This document shows, piece after piece, positions 27,604-37,483 of a stretch of DNA of 64,000 nucleotides; the first letter of the stretch is position 1; each line of letters begins with the position of its first letter. The DNA is from Microbacterium sp. GTDB lineage: Bacteria; Actinomycetota; Actinomycetes; Actinomycetales; Microbacteriaceae. A program made the translations under genes and the position numbers. The stretch lies in NCBI RefSeq assembly GCF_017305435.1, contig NZ_JAFKIP010000002.1, positions 310,001 through 374,000 on the forward strand. Reading direction: 5' to 3'. The notes beneath the pieces were generated by a model, which made no database searches, was not told the DNA's origin, and saw nothing but the letters and a program-made list of their open reading frames with translations.

Positions 27604-28902
27604 TCAGCGCGCCCGCGGCACGAACCGCGGAACCCAACGCACGAACGCCGCGGCCCCCACGAGCCCGATGACACCCATCGCCCCGGTCGCGAGCGCGAGC
27701 GAGAACGCGGCGGCGAGCGCCGAGACGAGAAGCGGCGCGACGGCGCCCCCGGCATCCGTCAGCGTCCGCCACGAGCCCAGGAAAGGCGCGGGATCCTCCT
27801 GCGGCGCGACGTCGGCGCCGAGAGTGAGCAGGATGCCGCTCGACAGCCCGTTCCCGACGCCGAGGACGGCAGCGAACATCGCGAACCACATCGCGGACTG
27901 CGGCAGGTCGTGCGTGACGGAGAGCGCGAGGAATCCCGCACCCATGAGGATCATCGCGGGAAGGGCCGCCCACAGCCGGCCGAAGCGATCCATGACCTGG
28001 CCGCTCGCGTAGAACAGCGCGAAGTCGATCGCGCCGGAGATCCCGACGACGAGGGCGATCGTCTGTGCGTCGAGGCCGATCGACACACCCCACAGGGGCA
28101 GCACGACCTGCCGGGCCGAGCGCACCGCCGAGAGCGACGCGGCGGCGAGTCCGAGTCGCGACAGCACGCCCCGGAACCGCCACATCGTGCGGAAGACGCC
28201 CACGCGCTCCTGCGTCGGGATCGCGCCCGTGACCGGCTCGCCGGTGTCCTCCGCGACGCGAGAGTCGCCGCGCGCCGCGGGCGACGCGGCGGTGGCGGCG
28301 GGGCCGGCGACATCGGCCTCGGGGTCCGGGCCGAGCAGCACCAGCAGCACGGTCGCGATCAGGCACACGCCGAAGAACCACACGGTCGCGTGCTCGTCGC
28401 CGAAGACGGCGAGAAGGGCGGCCGCGATGAACGGGCCCACGAACATGCCGAGCCGGAACGTCCCACCGAGGAGCGACAGCGCGCGCGCCCGGAAGGCCAC
28501 CGGCACACGCGTCGTCATGAACGAGTGCCGGGCGAGCCCGAAGACCGCGGCGCAGAAGCCGATGACGAAGACGGATGCCGTGAGGACGGCGAGGTTCGGT
28601 GCCAGCGCGAGCCCCGCGACGCCCGCCATCGCGATGCCGCCGCCGAACGCCATCGTCACGCGTTCGCCGATGCGGGCGACGGCCCAGCCGGCGGGGATAT
28701 TGCCGCACAGCTGACCGACGACGAGGGCAGACGCAACGAGTGCGGCGGTCGGGACGTCCGCGCCGAGGCGCGACGCGAAGATCGGCAGCAGCGGGATGAC
28801 GGCGCCTTCGCCGAGTGCGAAGAGGACCGTCGGCCCGTAGATCACGGGCGCGAGACGCCAGAGCATGCTCCGCATCGGGGCGGGGGCGTCGGCATCCGTC
28901 AC
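27604..28902 (-). CDS. MFS transporter
   Basis: 432 aa from GTG 28902 ([10 protein letters not shown]); ATG 28875 is an alternative. Twelve membrane segments, with the MFS motif-A region [16 protein letters not shown] after TM2 and an interdomain loop rich in Ala and acidic residues (residues ~205-240). It resembles drug or sugar efflux MFS proteins; no substrate-specific neighbour is present. It is divergent from prfB, with start codons 25 bp apart. Confidence 0.86.
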   Translation of the reverse strand: MTDADAPAPMRSMLWRLAPVIYGPTVLFALGEGAVIPLLPIFASRLGADVPTAALVASALVVGQLCGNIPAGWAVARIGERVTMAFGGGIAMAGVAGLALAPNLAVLTASVFVIGFCAAVFGLARHSFMTTRVPVAFRARALSLLGGTFRLGMFVGPFIAAALLAVFGDEHATVWFFGVCLIATVLLVLLGPDPEADVAGPAATAASPAARGDSRVAEDTGEPVTGAIPTQERVGVFRTMWRFRGVLSRLGLAAASLSAVRSARQVVLPLWGVSIGLDAQTIALVVGISGAIDFALFYASGQVMDRFGRLWAALPAMILMGAGFLALSVTHDLPQSAMWFAMFAAVLGVGNGLSSGILLTLGADVAPQEDPAPFLGSWRTLTDAGGAVAPLLVSALAAAFSLALATGAMGVIGLVGAAAFVRWVPRFVPRAR

Positions 28903-28927
28903 GACATCCACGTTAGTCTGGAGTGTC

Positions 28928-30037
28928 ATGCTTGATTTCGATCCTTCCGCGGACATCCAGTCCCTGCGTTCCACGTTCTCCGACATCCAGGCGGTGGTCG
29001 ACGTCGATGCGCTGCGCGCGGAGATCGATCGTCTCTCCGAGGAGGCCGGTGCCCCTGATCTGTGGGACGACGTCGAGAAGGCGCAGAAGGTCACCAGCGC
29101 CCTGAGCCACCGCCAGGCCGATCTCAAGCGCGTCACCGACGTCGAGCAGCGCCTCGACGACCTCGACGTGCTCGTCGAGCTCGCGCGCGAGATGGATGAC
29201 GAGGACACCGCCACCGAGGCACGGCGTGAGATCACCGACCTGCAGGGTGTGATCGGTCAGCTCGAGGTGCAGACGCTCCTCGACGGCGAGTACGACGATC
29301 GCCCCGCAGTCGTCACGATCCGCTCCGGAGCGGGCGGCGACGACGCCACCGATTTCGCCGAGATGCTGCTGCGCATGTACCTGCGGTGGGCCGAGCGCCA
29401 CAAGTATTCCGTCAAGGTCATGGACACCTCCTACGCGGAGGGGGCGGGCATCAAGTCGGCGACCTTCGAGGTGGATGCCCCGTATGCCTACGGCACGCTC
29501 TCGGTCGAGGCCGGCACCCATCGCCTCGCGCGCATCAGCCCGTTCGGCGGCGCCGACAAGCGCCAGACCTCCTTCGCGGCCGTCGAGGTGATCCCCGCGC
29601 TCGAGGAGGCCGTCGAGGTCGAAGTCCCCGAAGGCGACATCCGCGTCGACGTGTTCCGCTCCTCGGGACCCGGCGGCCAGTCGGTCAACACGACCGACTC
29701 CGCCGTGCGCATCACCCACCTTCCGACGGGGCTCGTCGTGTCGATGCAGAACGAGAAGAGCCAGATCCAGAACCGCGCCGCCGCGATGCGGGTGCTGCAG
29801 ACGCGTCTGCTCCTGCTGAAGCGCGAGGAGGAGGCGGCGAAGAAGAAGGAGCTCGCCGGCACGATCACGGCGAGCTGGGGCGACCAGATGCGCTCCTACT
29901 TCCTCTACGGCCAGCAGCTCGTCAAGGACCTCCGCACCGGCTACGAGGTCGGCAACCCCGCCGTGGTCTTCGACGGCGATCTCGACGGCCTCATCGCGGC
30001 CGGCATCCGCTGGCGCAAGCGCAAGGACGACGACTGA
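28928..30037 (+). CDS. prfB: peptide chain release factor 2
   Basis: 369 aa. It recognises UGA and UAA: the SPF tripeptide is in [12 protein letters not shown] and the catalytic GGQ in [18 protein letters not shown]. The frame is continuous from ATG 28928, so the autoregulatory +1 frameshift known in E. coli prfB is absent here. TAGTCT ends 8 nt before the ATG. ftsE and ftsX follow, the usual actinobacterial order (prfB-ftsE-ftsX-smpB-ssrA). Confidence 0.96.
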   Translation: MLDFDPSADIQSLRSTFSDIQAVVDVDALRAEIDRLSEEAGAPDLWDDVEKAQKVTSALSHRQADLKRVTDVEQRLDDLDVLVELAREMDDEDTATEARREITDLQGVIGQLEVQTLLDGEYDDRPAVVTIRSGAGGDDATDFAEMLLRMYLRWAERHKYSVKVMDTSYAEGAGIKSATFEVDAPYAYGTLSVEAGTHRLARISPFGGADKRQTSFAAVEVIPALEEAVEVEVPEGDIRVDVFRSSGPGGQSVNTTDSAVRITHLPTGLVVSMQNEKSQIQNRAAAMRVLQTRLLLLKREEEAAKKKELAGTITASWGDQMRSYFLYGQQLVKDLRTGYEVGNPAVVFDGDLDGLIAAGIRWRKRKDDD

Positions 30038-30114
30038 TCGCACCGCGGCGGGAACCGCGACGCGCGGGCGCGGCGCCCGGCATCCATCGGCTGCGCGCTT
30101 AGGCTCGTCGGGTC

Positions 30115-31161
30115 ATGATCCGGTTCGAGCACGTCACCAAGAAGTACCGTGGGACCAAGAAGCCCGCGCTGAACGACGTCGACTTCGAGGTGCAGCGCGG
30201 CGAGTTCGTCTTCCTCGTCGGCGCGTCGGGCTCGGGGAAGTCGTCCTGTCTCCGGTTGATCCTGCGGGAGGACACTCCGAGCGACGGCCGCGTCGTCGTG
30301 CTCGGGCGCGACCTGCACGCTCTCTCCACGCGTAAAGTGCCCTACTTCCGTCGGCACATCGGAGCCGTGTTCCAGGACTTCCGGCTGCTGCCGAACAAGA
30401 CCGTCTTCCAGAACGTCGCGTTCACGCTCCAGGTGATCGGCGCATCGCGCGCGTTCATCCAGCAGGCCGTCCCCGAGGTGCTCACCCTCGTCGGCCTCGA
30501 CGGCAAGCAGAAGCGACTGCCGCACGAGCTCTCCGGCGGTGAGCAGCAGCGCGTCGCGATCGCCCGCGCGATCGTCAACCGTCCGCAGATCCTCCTCGCC
30601 GACGAGCCGACGGGAAACCTCGACCCCGCGACCTCGGTCGACATCATGCAGTTGCTCGCGCGCATCAACGAAGGCGGGACGACGGTCGTCATGGCGACCC
30701 ACGAAGCCGGCTTCGTCGATCAGATGAAGCGTCGCGTCATCGAGCTGCAGGACGGCGTCATGGTTCGCGACGACCGCCACGGCGGCTACGGCGACACGTC
30801 GGCGATCCCGCGGCTTGCGCCGCAGGAGGAGAAGGGCGCCGCGGCGACAGCGGCTCTCACCGCCGTCCTGGAGCTGCAGCGCGAGATCGCCGCCGCTCCC
30901 GTCGAGCCCGTCCCGTCGGCGGTGAAGGATGCCGCGGCGGAAGCCGTCTCGGCGACGGCGGTCGCCGCCGCCGTGGCGGTCACCCCCGAACTCGCGACCG
31001 ATCCGGAACCCGTGCCCGCGGGCGACGCGAAGCCGACGACCCGGCCGATCAAGATCGACGCGCCGATCGTGCAGCTCGACGGGCTCGAACTCGACGACCT
31101 GACCGTCGCCGAACGCCTCGGCCTGGCATCCGACGACGACGAAGTGGGGCCGACCTCGTGA
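30115..31161 (+). CDS. ftsE: cell division ATPase FtsE
   Basis: 348 aa. The ABC ATPase core occupies about 1-230: Walker [10 protein letters not shown] (36-44), signature [15 protein letters not shown], Walker [14 protein letters not shown]. With FtsX it regulates cell-wall hydrolases at the septum. A ~115-residue Ala/Pro-rich C-terminal extension ending in the acidic [16 protein letters not shown] is longer than in the ~229-aa mycobacterial FtsE and is typical of Microbacteriaceae-like proteins. TAGGCT ends 9 nt before the ATG. It overlaps ftsX by GTGA. Confidence 0.94.
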   Translation: MIRFEHVTKKYRGTKKPALNDVDFEVQRGEFVFLVGASGSGKSSCLRLILREDTPSDGRVVVLGRDLHALSTRKVPYFRRHIGAVFQDFRLLPNKTVFQNVAFTLQVIGASRAFIQQAVPEVLTLVGLDGKQKRLPHELSGGEQQRVAIARAIVNRPQILLADEPTGNLDPATSVDIMQLLARINEGGTTVVMATHEAGFVDQMKRRVIELQDGVMVRDDRHGGYGDTSAIPRLAPQEEKGAAATAALTAVLELQREIAAAPVEPVPSAVKDAAAEAVSATAVAAAVAVTPELATDPEPVPAGDAKPTTRPIKIDAPIVQLDGLELDDLTVAERLGLASDDDEVGPTS

Positions 31162-32072
31162 GGGTGCGACTGATCCTCGCCGAGGCCCTGACGGGCCTGC
31201 GGCGCAACGCCTCGATGGTCATCTCCGTCGTGCTCGTGACATTCGTCTCGCTGACGTTCGTGGGCGCCGCGATGCTCATGCAGATGCAGATCGCGAAGAT
31301 GCAGTCCTACTGGGCGGAGCGCGCACAGGTGTCCGTCGTGATGTGCCGCGACGACTCGACCGCGACGACGTGCGCCGACGGAGCGGCGACGGAGGACCAG
31401 ATCGCCGCCGTGGCCGATCGTCTGCAGAGCCCGGCGCTCGCGACGCTCGTGCGCGATGTGCGTTTCGAATCCGGCGACGAGGCCTACCAGAACCTCCTCG
31501 ATCTCTACGGCGACGAGTACAAGGACTACGTCACGCCGGCCCAGCTCGGCGACACGTACTGGGTCGGCCTCGTCGACCCCGGCAAGTCCGATGTCATCAC
31601 CGAGGCGTTCTCCGGGACGCAGGGCGTCGAGGGGGTGCGCAACCAGATGCAGTATCTCGAACCGCTCTTCTCCGCGCTCACCGTCGCGACCTACATCGCG
31701 GTCGGCATCGCCGGGCTCATGCTCATCGCGGCCGTCCTCCTCATCGCGACGACGATCCGGCTGTCCGCCTACGCGCGGCGGCGCGAGGTCGGGATCATGC
31801 GCCTCGTCGGTGCGTCGAACCGGTTCATCCAGACCCCGTTCATCCTCGAGGGCGTCTTCGCGGCGTTCATCGGATCGCTCCTGGCCGGCGGCGCGATCCT
31901 CGCCGGCGTGCAGTTCGGCGTCGGGGGATACCTGCGCGATCGGGTCACCTTCATCACCGATTGGGTCGGGCTGGGGGATGCCGCGGTCGTCATTCCGATC
32001 ATCATCGTGATCGGTCTCGTCCTGGCGGCGCTCTCCGCCGGCTTCGCTATCCGACGCTGGCTGCGGGCCTGA
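31158..32072 (+). CDS. ftsX: cell division permease FtsX
   Basis: 304 aa from a GTG overlapping the ftsE stop. The N-terminal membrane helix (residues ~22-45) is followed by an extracytoplasmic domain with Cys residues (VVMCRDDSTATTCADG) and three C-terminal helices of the FtsX permease domain, including RREVGIMRLVGASNRFIQTPFILEGV. It transmits FtsE ATPase state to a periplasmic hydrolase partner (RipC in mycobacteria). Confidence 0.94.
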   Translation: MRVRLILAEALTGLRRNASMVISVVLVTFVSLTFVGAAMLMQMQIAKMQSYWAERAQVSVVMCRDDSTATTCADGAATEDQIAAVADRLQSPALATLVRDVRFESGDEAYQNLLDLYGDEYKDYVTPAQLGDTYWVGLVDPGKSDVITEAFSGTQGVEGVRNQMQYLEPLFSALTVATYIAVGIAGLMLIAAVLLIATTIRLSAYARRREVGIMRLVGASNRFIQTPFILEGVFAAFIGSLLAGGAILAGVQFGVGGYLRDRVTFITDWVGLGDAAVVIPIIIVIGLVLAALSAGFAIRRWLRA

Positions 32073-32153
32073 CCCGCCCGCGCTCGAGCCCGGCGCTTCC
32101 TGGGATAGACTGACGGGCTGCCGTGTCCACGGCATCCGGAACGAGGAGTCACC

Positions 32154-32630
32154 ATGCCCAGGGAACGCGGGGAGAAGGTCGTTGCGACCAACCGTCGCGC
32201 GCGCCACGAGTACGCCATCGAGAAGACCTACGAGGCGGGCCTCGTGCTCACCGGGACCGAAGTGAAGTCGCTCCGGGAAGGGCGCGCGAATCTGAGTGAC
32301 GGATACGCGTACATCGACGGGGGAGAGGCCTACCTCGACGCCGTGCACATTCCCGAGTACTCGCAGGGGCACTGGACGAACCACTCCTCCAAGCGGACGC
32401 GCAAGCTGCTGCTGCACAAGCAGGAGATCATCAAGCTCTCGCACGCGATCAGCGCGGGCGGGTACACGCTCATCCCGCTGAAGCTGTACTTCTCCGACGG
32501 GCGCGCGAAGGTCGAGATCGCGGTCGCGAAGGGCAAGCGCGAGTACGAGAAGCGACAGACCATCCGCGAGCGCGAAGACAAGCGGGAGGCGGAGCGCGCG
32601 ATGCGCAGCCGCAACCGGCTCGGCGACTGA
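32154..32630 (+). CDS. smpB: SsrA-binding protein SmpB
   Basis: 158 aa, standard length. It binds tmRNA and delivers it to stalled ribosomes. Signatures: [29 protein letters not shown], [21 protein letters not shown] segment, [24 protein letters not shown] and the basic C-terminal tail ([23 protein letters not shown]). GAGGAG precedes the ATG. The tmRNA gene ssrA is 0.8 kb downstream. Confidence 0.96.
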   Translation: MPRERGEKVVATNRRARHEYAIEKTYEAGLVLTGTEVKSLREGRANLSDGYAYIDGGEAYLDAVHIPEYSQGHWTNHSSKRTRKLLLHKQEIIKLSHAISAGGYTLIPLKLYFSDGRAKVEIAVAKGKREYEKRQTIREREDKREAERAMRSRNRLGD

Positions 32631-32657
32631 CATCGCAGTCGATCCGGGTGACGGAGA

Positions 32658-33323
32658 TCAGCCGGCGCTGAAGCGCGCCTCCACGGCGGCGGTGATCACG
32701 ATGTCGTCGGGGCGGAACTCGACGGCGGCCGGCGGCGCGGCATCCATCGCCATCGCTGCGCGCGCGAACATGCGCGGCGCAGGTGCTTCTGGCGCGCCCC
32801 CGTTCAGCAGCCCGAGATCCGCGATCTGCACGGGCGTGACGCGCGACAGCCCGATCGCGCTCGCGTACGCGGTCGCGCGTTCGACGGCGGCGGCGACGGC
32901 GTCGGTGGCGACCTCGCGCTCGACGCGCGCGCGCGTCTCCGGTGTGAGCTGCCACTCGACGACCCCGACCTGCAGCCCCTCGGTCGCTGCGATCGTGTTC
33001 AGCCAGTCGGAGAGGGCGAGGACATCCGTGAACGTCGCGGTGAGCTCGACCGAGGCGTGGTGCACGGGATCGAGCTGCCGCCCGTCGCTGTTCCACGGCC
33101 GGTCCGCCCACACCGACACCCGCTGGCTCGACCAGTCGGCGATGCCGCCGGCTGCCTTCCGTGCGCCCAGGTCGGTGCGGATGGGTTCGGCGAGGGCGGC
33201 GATGCGCTCCACGACGGCGCCGCGTTCGGGCCCCTCGGCGGTTGCGCTGACGTGCGCGACGGCGTGCTCGGGGGAGACGCGCGTTTGGCTCTCGCCGCGG
33301 ACGGTGATGATGACATCGCTCAT
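32658..33323 (-). CDS. SIMPL domain (DUF541) protein
   Basis: 221 aa from ATG 33323 (MSDVIITVRGES). SIMPL fold: RGESQTRVSPEHAVAHVSATAEG at the start, then ATAYASAIGLSRVTPVQIADLG, and a C-terminal VEFRPDDIVITAAVEARF. No signal peptide, so it appears cytoplasmic, unlike many secreted SIMPL proteins. Function is unknown. TACAGT on the minus strand lies 7 nt before the ATG, fitting a leaderless start. Confidence 0.85.
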   Translation of the reverse strand: MSDVIITVRGESQTRVSPEHAVAHVSATAEGPERGAVVERIAALAEPIRTDLGARKAAGGIADWSSQRVSVWADRPWNSDGRQLDPVHHASVELTATFTDVLALSDWLNTIAATEGLQVGVVEWQLTPETRARVEREVATDAVAAAVERATAYASAIGLSRVTPVQIADLGLLNGGAPEAPAPRMFARAAMAMDAAPPAAVEFRPDDIVITAAVEARFSAG

Positions 33324-33423
33324 GGGATAGACTGTAACGCTCGGATGCCTCGGCATCCGCCGCACAATTCCACAGCGTGACAGTGGCTCACCCTGCCGCA
33401 CGACCGAAGGGTCGGGGGCTTCC

Positions 33424-33792
33424 GGGGCTGATCGGTTTCGACAGCGCCTGTGAAGCTGCGGGAAGCGGGCCGAGGATGCAGGGTTATCTCGTAAACGACC
33501 TCTGCGAACCAATAGTTGCCGATGCAAAGCGCAACGACTTCGCCCTCGCTGCCTAAGCGAGCCTGAAGTCCGTCAGACCGTAGGCGATCCCGCTACGGAT
33601 TCTGGCGTCATCTAGGGATCTTGCTGTGCGACGGGGTCTCGACGTCGTACGGGACTCTTCTGAGACTGGGCTCGTCGACTTAGGTGTCTGTGATAAAGGT
33701 CGGAGCCGAGCAGAACGTTCTTACAGACTGCGCCCGGAGAAGACGCAGTATCTCAGCGTTGGACGGGGGTTCGATTCCCCCCAGCTCCACCA
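33424..33792 (+). ncRNA. ssrA: transfer-messenger RNA (tmRNA)
   Basis: 369 nt, one-piece tmRNA. The 5' end GGGGCTG pairs with CAGCTCC before the encoded CCA; the T-arm GGGTTCGATTCCCCC is near the 3' end. The tag reading frame runs 33518-33556 and encodes ADAKRNDFALAA followed by TAA, close to other actinobacterial tags. It rescues stalled ribosomes with SmpB, encoded 0.8 kb upstream. Confidence 0.97.
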
Positions 33793-33810
33793 GCCGCTGT
33801 CATCGTGGAC

Positions 33811-33853
33811 AACCCCCGCGAGCCCAGTATTTCACTGGGCTCGCGGGGGTTTT
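33811..33853 (+). terminator. rho-independent terminator after ssrA
   Basis: A 17-bp stem, ACCCCCGCGAGCCCAGT with its complement, around a short TATTTC-type loop, followed by TTTT. Position and form fit termination of ssrA. Confidence 0.92.
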
Positions 33854-33935
33854 GTCGTTTCTTGGGCGCGGGGCGTGCGAGCAGCGGCGGGTGGATGAGA
33901 GAGCGGGTTGCGGAGAACGGGCGCGGGTGTCATCA

Positions 33936-33965
33936 TTCGTTAAACGAAAAGTATTCGTTTATGAA
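33936..33965. promoter_or_regulatory. TetR-type operators upstream of the permease
   Basis: TTCGTTAAACGAA at 33936-33948 is a perfect 13-bp palindrome; TTCGTTTATGAA at 33954-33965 is a second, degenerate site. The 10-mer TTCGTTTATG (33954-33963) recurs as its reverse complement at 37429-37438 between the TetR gene and the amidohydrolase gene. The sites lie 20-50 nt before the permease start, so the local TetR protein probably represses both transcription units. Confidence 0.68.
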
Positions 33966-33985
33966 CCGGACCCGAAGGATCTCCC

Positions 33986-35497
33986 GTGACCGCAGATCTT
34001 GCTCCGCCCTCGTCCCCCGTTTCTCCACTCACCGCCGGTGTCGCCCTCAGATCGAACGCGCTGGGGGCGGCCGGTATCGCCTTTCTGGTGATCTCCGCCG
34101 CGGGTCCACTGGGCTACCTCGGCGGATTCACACCCCTCATGATCGGCGTCGGTGGGGCAGGCGCCCCCGCGGCTTTCGTGGGCTCGGGTCTCGTGCTCCT
34201 TCTGTTCCTCGCCGGGTTCACCGCGATGACGCCGGCGGTGCGCAGTCAAGGCGCGTTCTACGCCTACATCTCGACCGGACTCGGTCGCGCCGCCGGTGCA
34301 GCCAGCGCGGTCGTGGCCCTTGTCGCCTACAACATCGCGCTCATCGGCGCCCTCGGGCTCATCTCGGTGTACGTCGCGCAGGATGTGCAGATGCTGACCG
34401 GCATGGATGTGCCCTGGCCGGTCGCGGCGGTCGCCGTCGGGCTTCTGATCTTCCTGCTCGCGGCGGCGGGCATCGGGGTCGGCGCGAAGGTGCTCGCCGT
34501 GCTGCTGACCGCTGAGCTCGCACTCGTCGCGCTCTTGGCGGGGGCGGTGATCGTGCGGGGCGGCGCCGAAGGCCTGAGCCTGGCGTCGTTTGCGCCGAGC
34601 GCCGTCTTCGCCCCGGGGATGGGCGCGGTGCTCGCCCTCGCGTTCGTCGGCTTCCTCGGCATCGAGGCGATCGCGCTATACCGTGCCGAGGCGCGCGATC
34701 CCGATCGCACCATTCCCCGTGCCGGCGTCGCGACCGTCGTGATCATCGCCGTGTTCTACGCCCTCGTCACGTGGGTGGTCATCCAGGGATTCGGCACCGA
34801 GGGGATCGCCGCGGCCGTCTCCGAGCACGGCGCCGACCTGTTCTTCGTCCTCGCCGACGTCTACCTCGGGCCGTGGGCTTCGACGCTCATGCAGATCCTC
34901 ATCCTGACGAGCCTGCTGGCCGCACAGCTCGCCTTCCACAACGGCGCCAACCGGTACGCGCACTCGCTGTCCCTCGATCGCGTCCTTCACCGATCGATCG
35001 CCGCCACGTCGTCGCGCACGGGAGCACCGTGGATGGCGGGCCTGCTCCAGACCGCGGTGTCGGTGATCGCGATCGTGGTCGCCGCGCTGCTGGGCCTGGA
35101 CCCCTACCTCGATGTCGCTCTGTGGCTGACGAGCATGGCGGCCGTGTTCATGATCGTGCTGCAGGTCGTCACGTCGATCGCGGTGGTCGTCCACTTCCGA
35201 CGCACGACCAGCGCGCGCATGCGACGGATCGTCGCCCCGACCCTCGCCGCCGTGCTCTTGGTCGCGGTGCTCGCGGTGCTGGTCACGCAGTTCGACCTGC
35301 TCACCGGCGCCGGTCCCGGTGTCAATGCCGTACTGCTGGCGATCCTCGGCGGCGTGATCGGACTCTCGGCGGCATGGGCGGCGCTCACGTGGATACGTCG
35401 GCCCGCGAAGCTCGCGCTCGTCGGAGTCCGTCCCGCTGACGATCCCCTTGCCGCCACCGTCCCCACATCCACTTCGAAGGAAGAGAATCACCGATGA
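33986..35497 (+). CDS. APC-superfamily amino acid/amine permease
   Basis: 503 aa from a GTG. Twelve or more membrane segments; the N-terminal helix 1 break (VISAAGPLGYLGGFTPLM) and the helix 6 region (FVGFLGIEAIALYRAEARDPDRTIPRA) are characteristic of the APC family. It imports an amino acid, amine or related nitrogen compound. It overlaps the M24-family gene by ATGA and shares an operator with the TetR gene and amidohydrolase gene, so the three probably serve one pathway. Confidence 0.87.
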   Translation: MTADLAPPSSPVSPLTAGVALRSNALGAAGIAFLVISAAGPLGYLGGFTPLMIGVGGAGAPAAFVGSGLVLLLFLAGFTAMTPAVRSQGAFYAYISTGLGRAAGAASAVVALVAYNIALIGALGLISVYVAQDVQMLTGMDVPWPVAAVAVGLLIFLLAAAGIGVGAKVLAVLLTAELALVALLAGAVIVRGGAEGLSLASFAPSAVFAPGMGAVLALAFVGFLGIEAIALYRAEARDPDRTIPRAGVATVVIIAVFYALVTWVVIQGFGTEGIAAAVSEHGADLFFVLADVYLGPWASTLMQILILTSLLAAQLAFHNGANRYAHSLSLDRVLHRSIAATSSRTGAPWMAGLLQTAVSVIAIVVAALLGLDPYLDVALWLTSMAAVFMIVLQVVTSIAVVVHFRRTTSARMRRIVAPTLAAVLLVAVLAVLVTQFDLLTGAGPGVNAVLLAILGGVIGLSAAWAALTWIRRPAKLALVGVRPADDPLAATVPTSTSKEENHR

Positions 35498-36741
35498 CGA
35501 ACTCGATAGCGACCGACCGTCGGACGGGCACCGACCTGCCCTTCCCGATGGCGGAGTACCACCGGCGCTGGGAGCAGACGCTGGCTGCCATGGCCGAGGC
35601 CGATCTGCCCGCGCTCGTCGTGTGGCAGAAGAGCGGCGGCGCTTTCGATCGCGCCGGAGATGTGTACTGGCTCACGAACTACGCGTCGATCGCCTCTGGA
35701 CAGGAGCCGCCTTTGCCGGGGGTGGGCGGTGGGCGCGCCCACGCAGCGGTGCTCCTGCGCCCGGGGCATGAGCCCGAAGTGCACACCGTGGACTCGGTAT
35801 CCTCGACCGACCTCGCGCAGGTCGCGACCGGCGCGGTCTTCGGGCACTACGACCTGGGCGAGGGACTCGCCGAGCATCTCACTGCACTCGGAGTCGAGGG
35901 CCGGGTCGGCTATGTCGGAGACAACTTCCTGCCGGTCCAGATTCATCGAAATCTCGTCGCAGGGACGCCGGGAATCGACTGGGTATCGGTCGACGATCTG
36001 CTCGTGCGCGTGCAGATGGTCAAGTCCGCCGTCGAGCTCGAGCGGTTCCGTGAGGCGGGGGTCGTGGCCTCGCGATCGATGGATACTCTGATGACCTCTC
36101 TCATCGCCGGCCACACAGAGTCGGAGGCCGCGGCGCGCGCCGCGGCGGAGGTGTACCGCGCGGGCGGAGGCATCCAGCGTGTCGCCGTCAACCACGGAGC
36201 CCACAGCGAGCATTACATGTGGAGCAGCCCGATGTACGGGCACCGACCGGTCGCACCCGAGCGAGGCGATCTGCTGCGCGGCTGGATCTACGGTCCGCTC
36301 CTGCACGGCTACTGGCTCGATCCGGGGCGCACGGCGGTGTGTGGCAACAAGCCCACGGCGGCACAGCGCACGCTCGTCGAGGAGAGTCTGCGCATCCACA
36401 ACGCGATCATCGCCGCCTTCCGTCCAGGCGAGACGGCAGCCCAGATCGGCGCGTACGGCGACCGGCTCGTCGCCGAGAGCGAGTTCGCGGTGGCCGACGC
36501 CTCGCAGTGGGACGTGTACGGACACGGCCTCGGCACGTTCTTCCAGGCGCCGATCGTGCCGGCTGGTGGCGAGGCTCCTGCGGCTGCGTTCACGCACGAA
36601 CCGCTGCAGCCCGGCATGGTCATGACCGTCGAGGTGTTCTTCAACACCCCCGGCGTCGGATCGGCCACGTGGGAGGACGTCTTCATCGTCGGGGAGCATG
36701 GCAACGAGATGCTCTCGACGAGCCCACAGCTCTACTGGTGA
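35494..36741 (+). CDS. M24 (Xaa-Pro peptidase/creatinase fold) protein missing one metal ligand
   Basis: 415 aa with the two-domain creatinase/prolidase layout: N-terminal domain ~1-170, C-terminal pita-bread domain ~180-415. Of the five usual metal ligands, Asp276 (GYWLDPGRT), His344 (YGHGLG), Glu380 (TVEVFF) and Glu394 (TWEDVF) are present, but the first Asp, expected at 265 in WIYGPLLHGY, is Ile. Loss of a ligand suggests a creatinase-like, metal-independent hydrolase or an altered site. It is translationally coupled to the permease. The gene's last 10 nt overlap the convergent TetR gene. Confidence 0.82.
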   Translation: MTNSIATDRRTGTDLPFPMAEYHRRWEQTLAAMAEADLPALVVWQKSGGAFDRAGDVYWLTNYASIASGQEPPLPGVGGGRAHAAVLLRPGHEPEVHTVDSVSSTDLAQVATGAVFGHYDLGEGLAEHLTALGVEGRVGYVGDNFLPVQIHRNLVAGTPGIDWVSVDDLLVRVQMVKSAVELERFREAGVVASRSMDTLMTSLIAGHTESEAAARAAAEVYRAGGGIQRVAVNHGAHSEHYMWSSPMYGHRPVAPERGDLLRGWIYGPLLHGYWLDPGRTAVCGNKPTAAQRTLVEESLRIHNAIIAAFRPGETAAQIGAYGDRLVAESEFAVADASQWDVYGHGLGTFFQAPIVPAGGEAPAAAFTHEPLQPGMVMTVEVFFNTPGVGSATWEDVFIVGEHGNEMLSTSPQLYW

Positions 36742-37385
36742 CGCGTCCCGACTTCGTCCCATCGGCCGGCCTGCGGACCTCGCCCCGCCAGGGTCTCCCG
36801 CAGGCCGGCCACCATGACGGCGAGACCGAAGTCGAACGCGCGATCGGACCGGCCGGGCGATGCCGTGCCCGCCATCAGGGCATCCTGCATCGGCCCGGGA
36901 GGGAACCTCTCCGGGCGCCACATGTCCTCCGGCGTCGAGAGATCGAGGCCCGCGCCGAGCGCGAAGACGTCGACGGTCGTCACGGCATCGAGCAGTTGCG
37001 CGTCGTCGAAACCGGCGTGGCGCAGGATCGTGGCGAGGGCCTGATAGAACGCGGTGGTGGTGGGTCCGGCCAGAGTGTTGCCGATCAGAAGCGGGATCAC
37101 CCGTGGGTGGCGTCCGAGAGCCGCGCGGTACCGTCCCACGAAGGCCGTCAGCGTGAGCTCCCAGCTCCCCAGGTCGGGCACGTTGGTCGTATCCGCGAAC
37201 AGCTCGTCGCGCATCAGCTCGACGATGTCGGCACGGCCAGAGACGTGGTTGTAGAGCGACGACGCCGCGACGCCCAGCTTCGAGGCCAGCTGCTCGATCG
37301 TGAAATCCCCGTCGGCATCGACCGCCGCGATGGCGGCCGACGCGATCGCGGGCCGGGAGAGCTTGGGCTTCAGCGGTCGTACCAA
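36732..37385 (-). CDS. TetR family transcriptional regulator
   Basis: 217 aa from a TTG at 37385; no in-frame ATG or GTG lies close upstream. N-terminal HTH (FTIEQLASKLGVAASSLYNHVSGRADIVELM) and a TetR_C-type ligand domain. It lies between the permease/M24 operon and the amidohydrolase gene, is divergent from the latter, and the candidate operators at 33936-33965 and 37429-37438 share a 10-mer. Probably senses the imported compound. Confidence 0.88.
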   Translation of the reverse strand: MVRPLKPKLSRPAIASAAIAAVDADGDFTIEQLASKLGVAASSLYNHVSGRADIVELMRDELFADTTNVPDLGSWELTLTAFVGRYRAALGRHPRVIPLLIGNTLAGPTTTAFYQALATILRHAGFDDAQLLDAVTTVDVFALGAGLDLSTPEDMWRPERFPPGPMQDALMAGTASPGRSDRAFDFGLAVMVAGLRETLAGRGPQAGRWDEVGTRHQ

Positions 37386-37428
37386 GGGGCATCACGGCCT
37401 TTCAGGGCAGGGCGACCTCCACGCTATC

Positions 37429-37438
37429 CATAAACGAA
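37429..37438. promoter_or_regulatory. operator half-site shared with the permease promoter
   Basis: CATAAACGAA, the exact reverse complement of TTCGTTTATG at 33954-33963, in the gap between the divergent TetR gene (start 37385) and amidohydrolase gene (start 37484). Suitable for autorepression and repression of the amidohydrolase. Confidence 0.55.
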
Positions 37439-37483
37439 GGGTGATCGCTCGCGGAGACCTCCGGGGCGGTCGGGAAGAGGGAC

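Noticed and set aside
27910-28935. 341-aa plus-strand open frame antisense to the MFS gene
   Set aside because: Glu/Arg/His-rich with no hydrophobic or catalytic pattern, typical antisense of a membrane protein.
28928-29010. Programmed +1 frameshift in prfB
   Set aside because: No in-frame UGA near codon 25; the frame is continuous from ATG 28928.
35488-37395. 635-aa minus-strand open frame antisense to the M24 gene
   Set aside because: Shadow frame of a high-GC gene, low-complexity composition, no motif; the M24 gene on the other strand is convincing.
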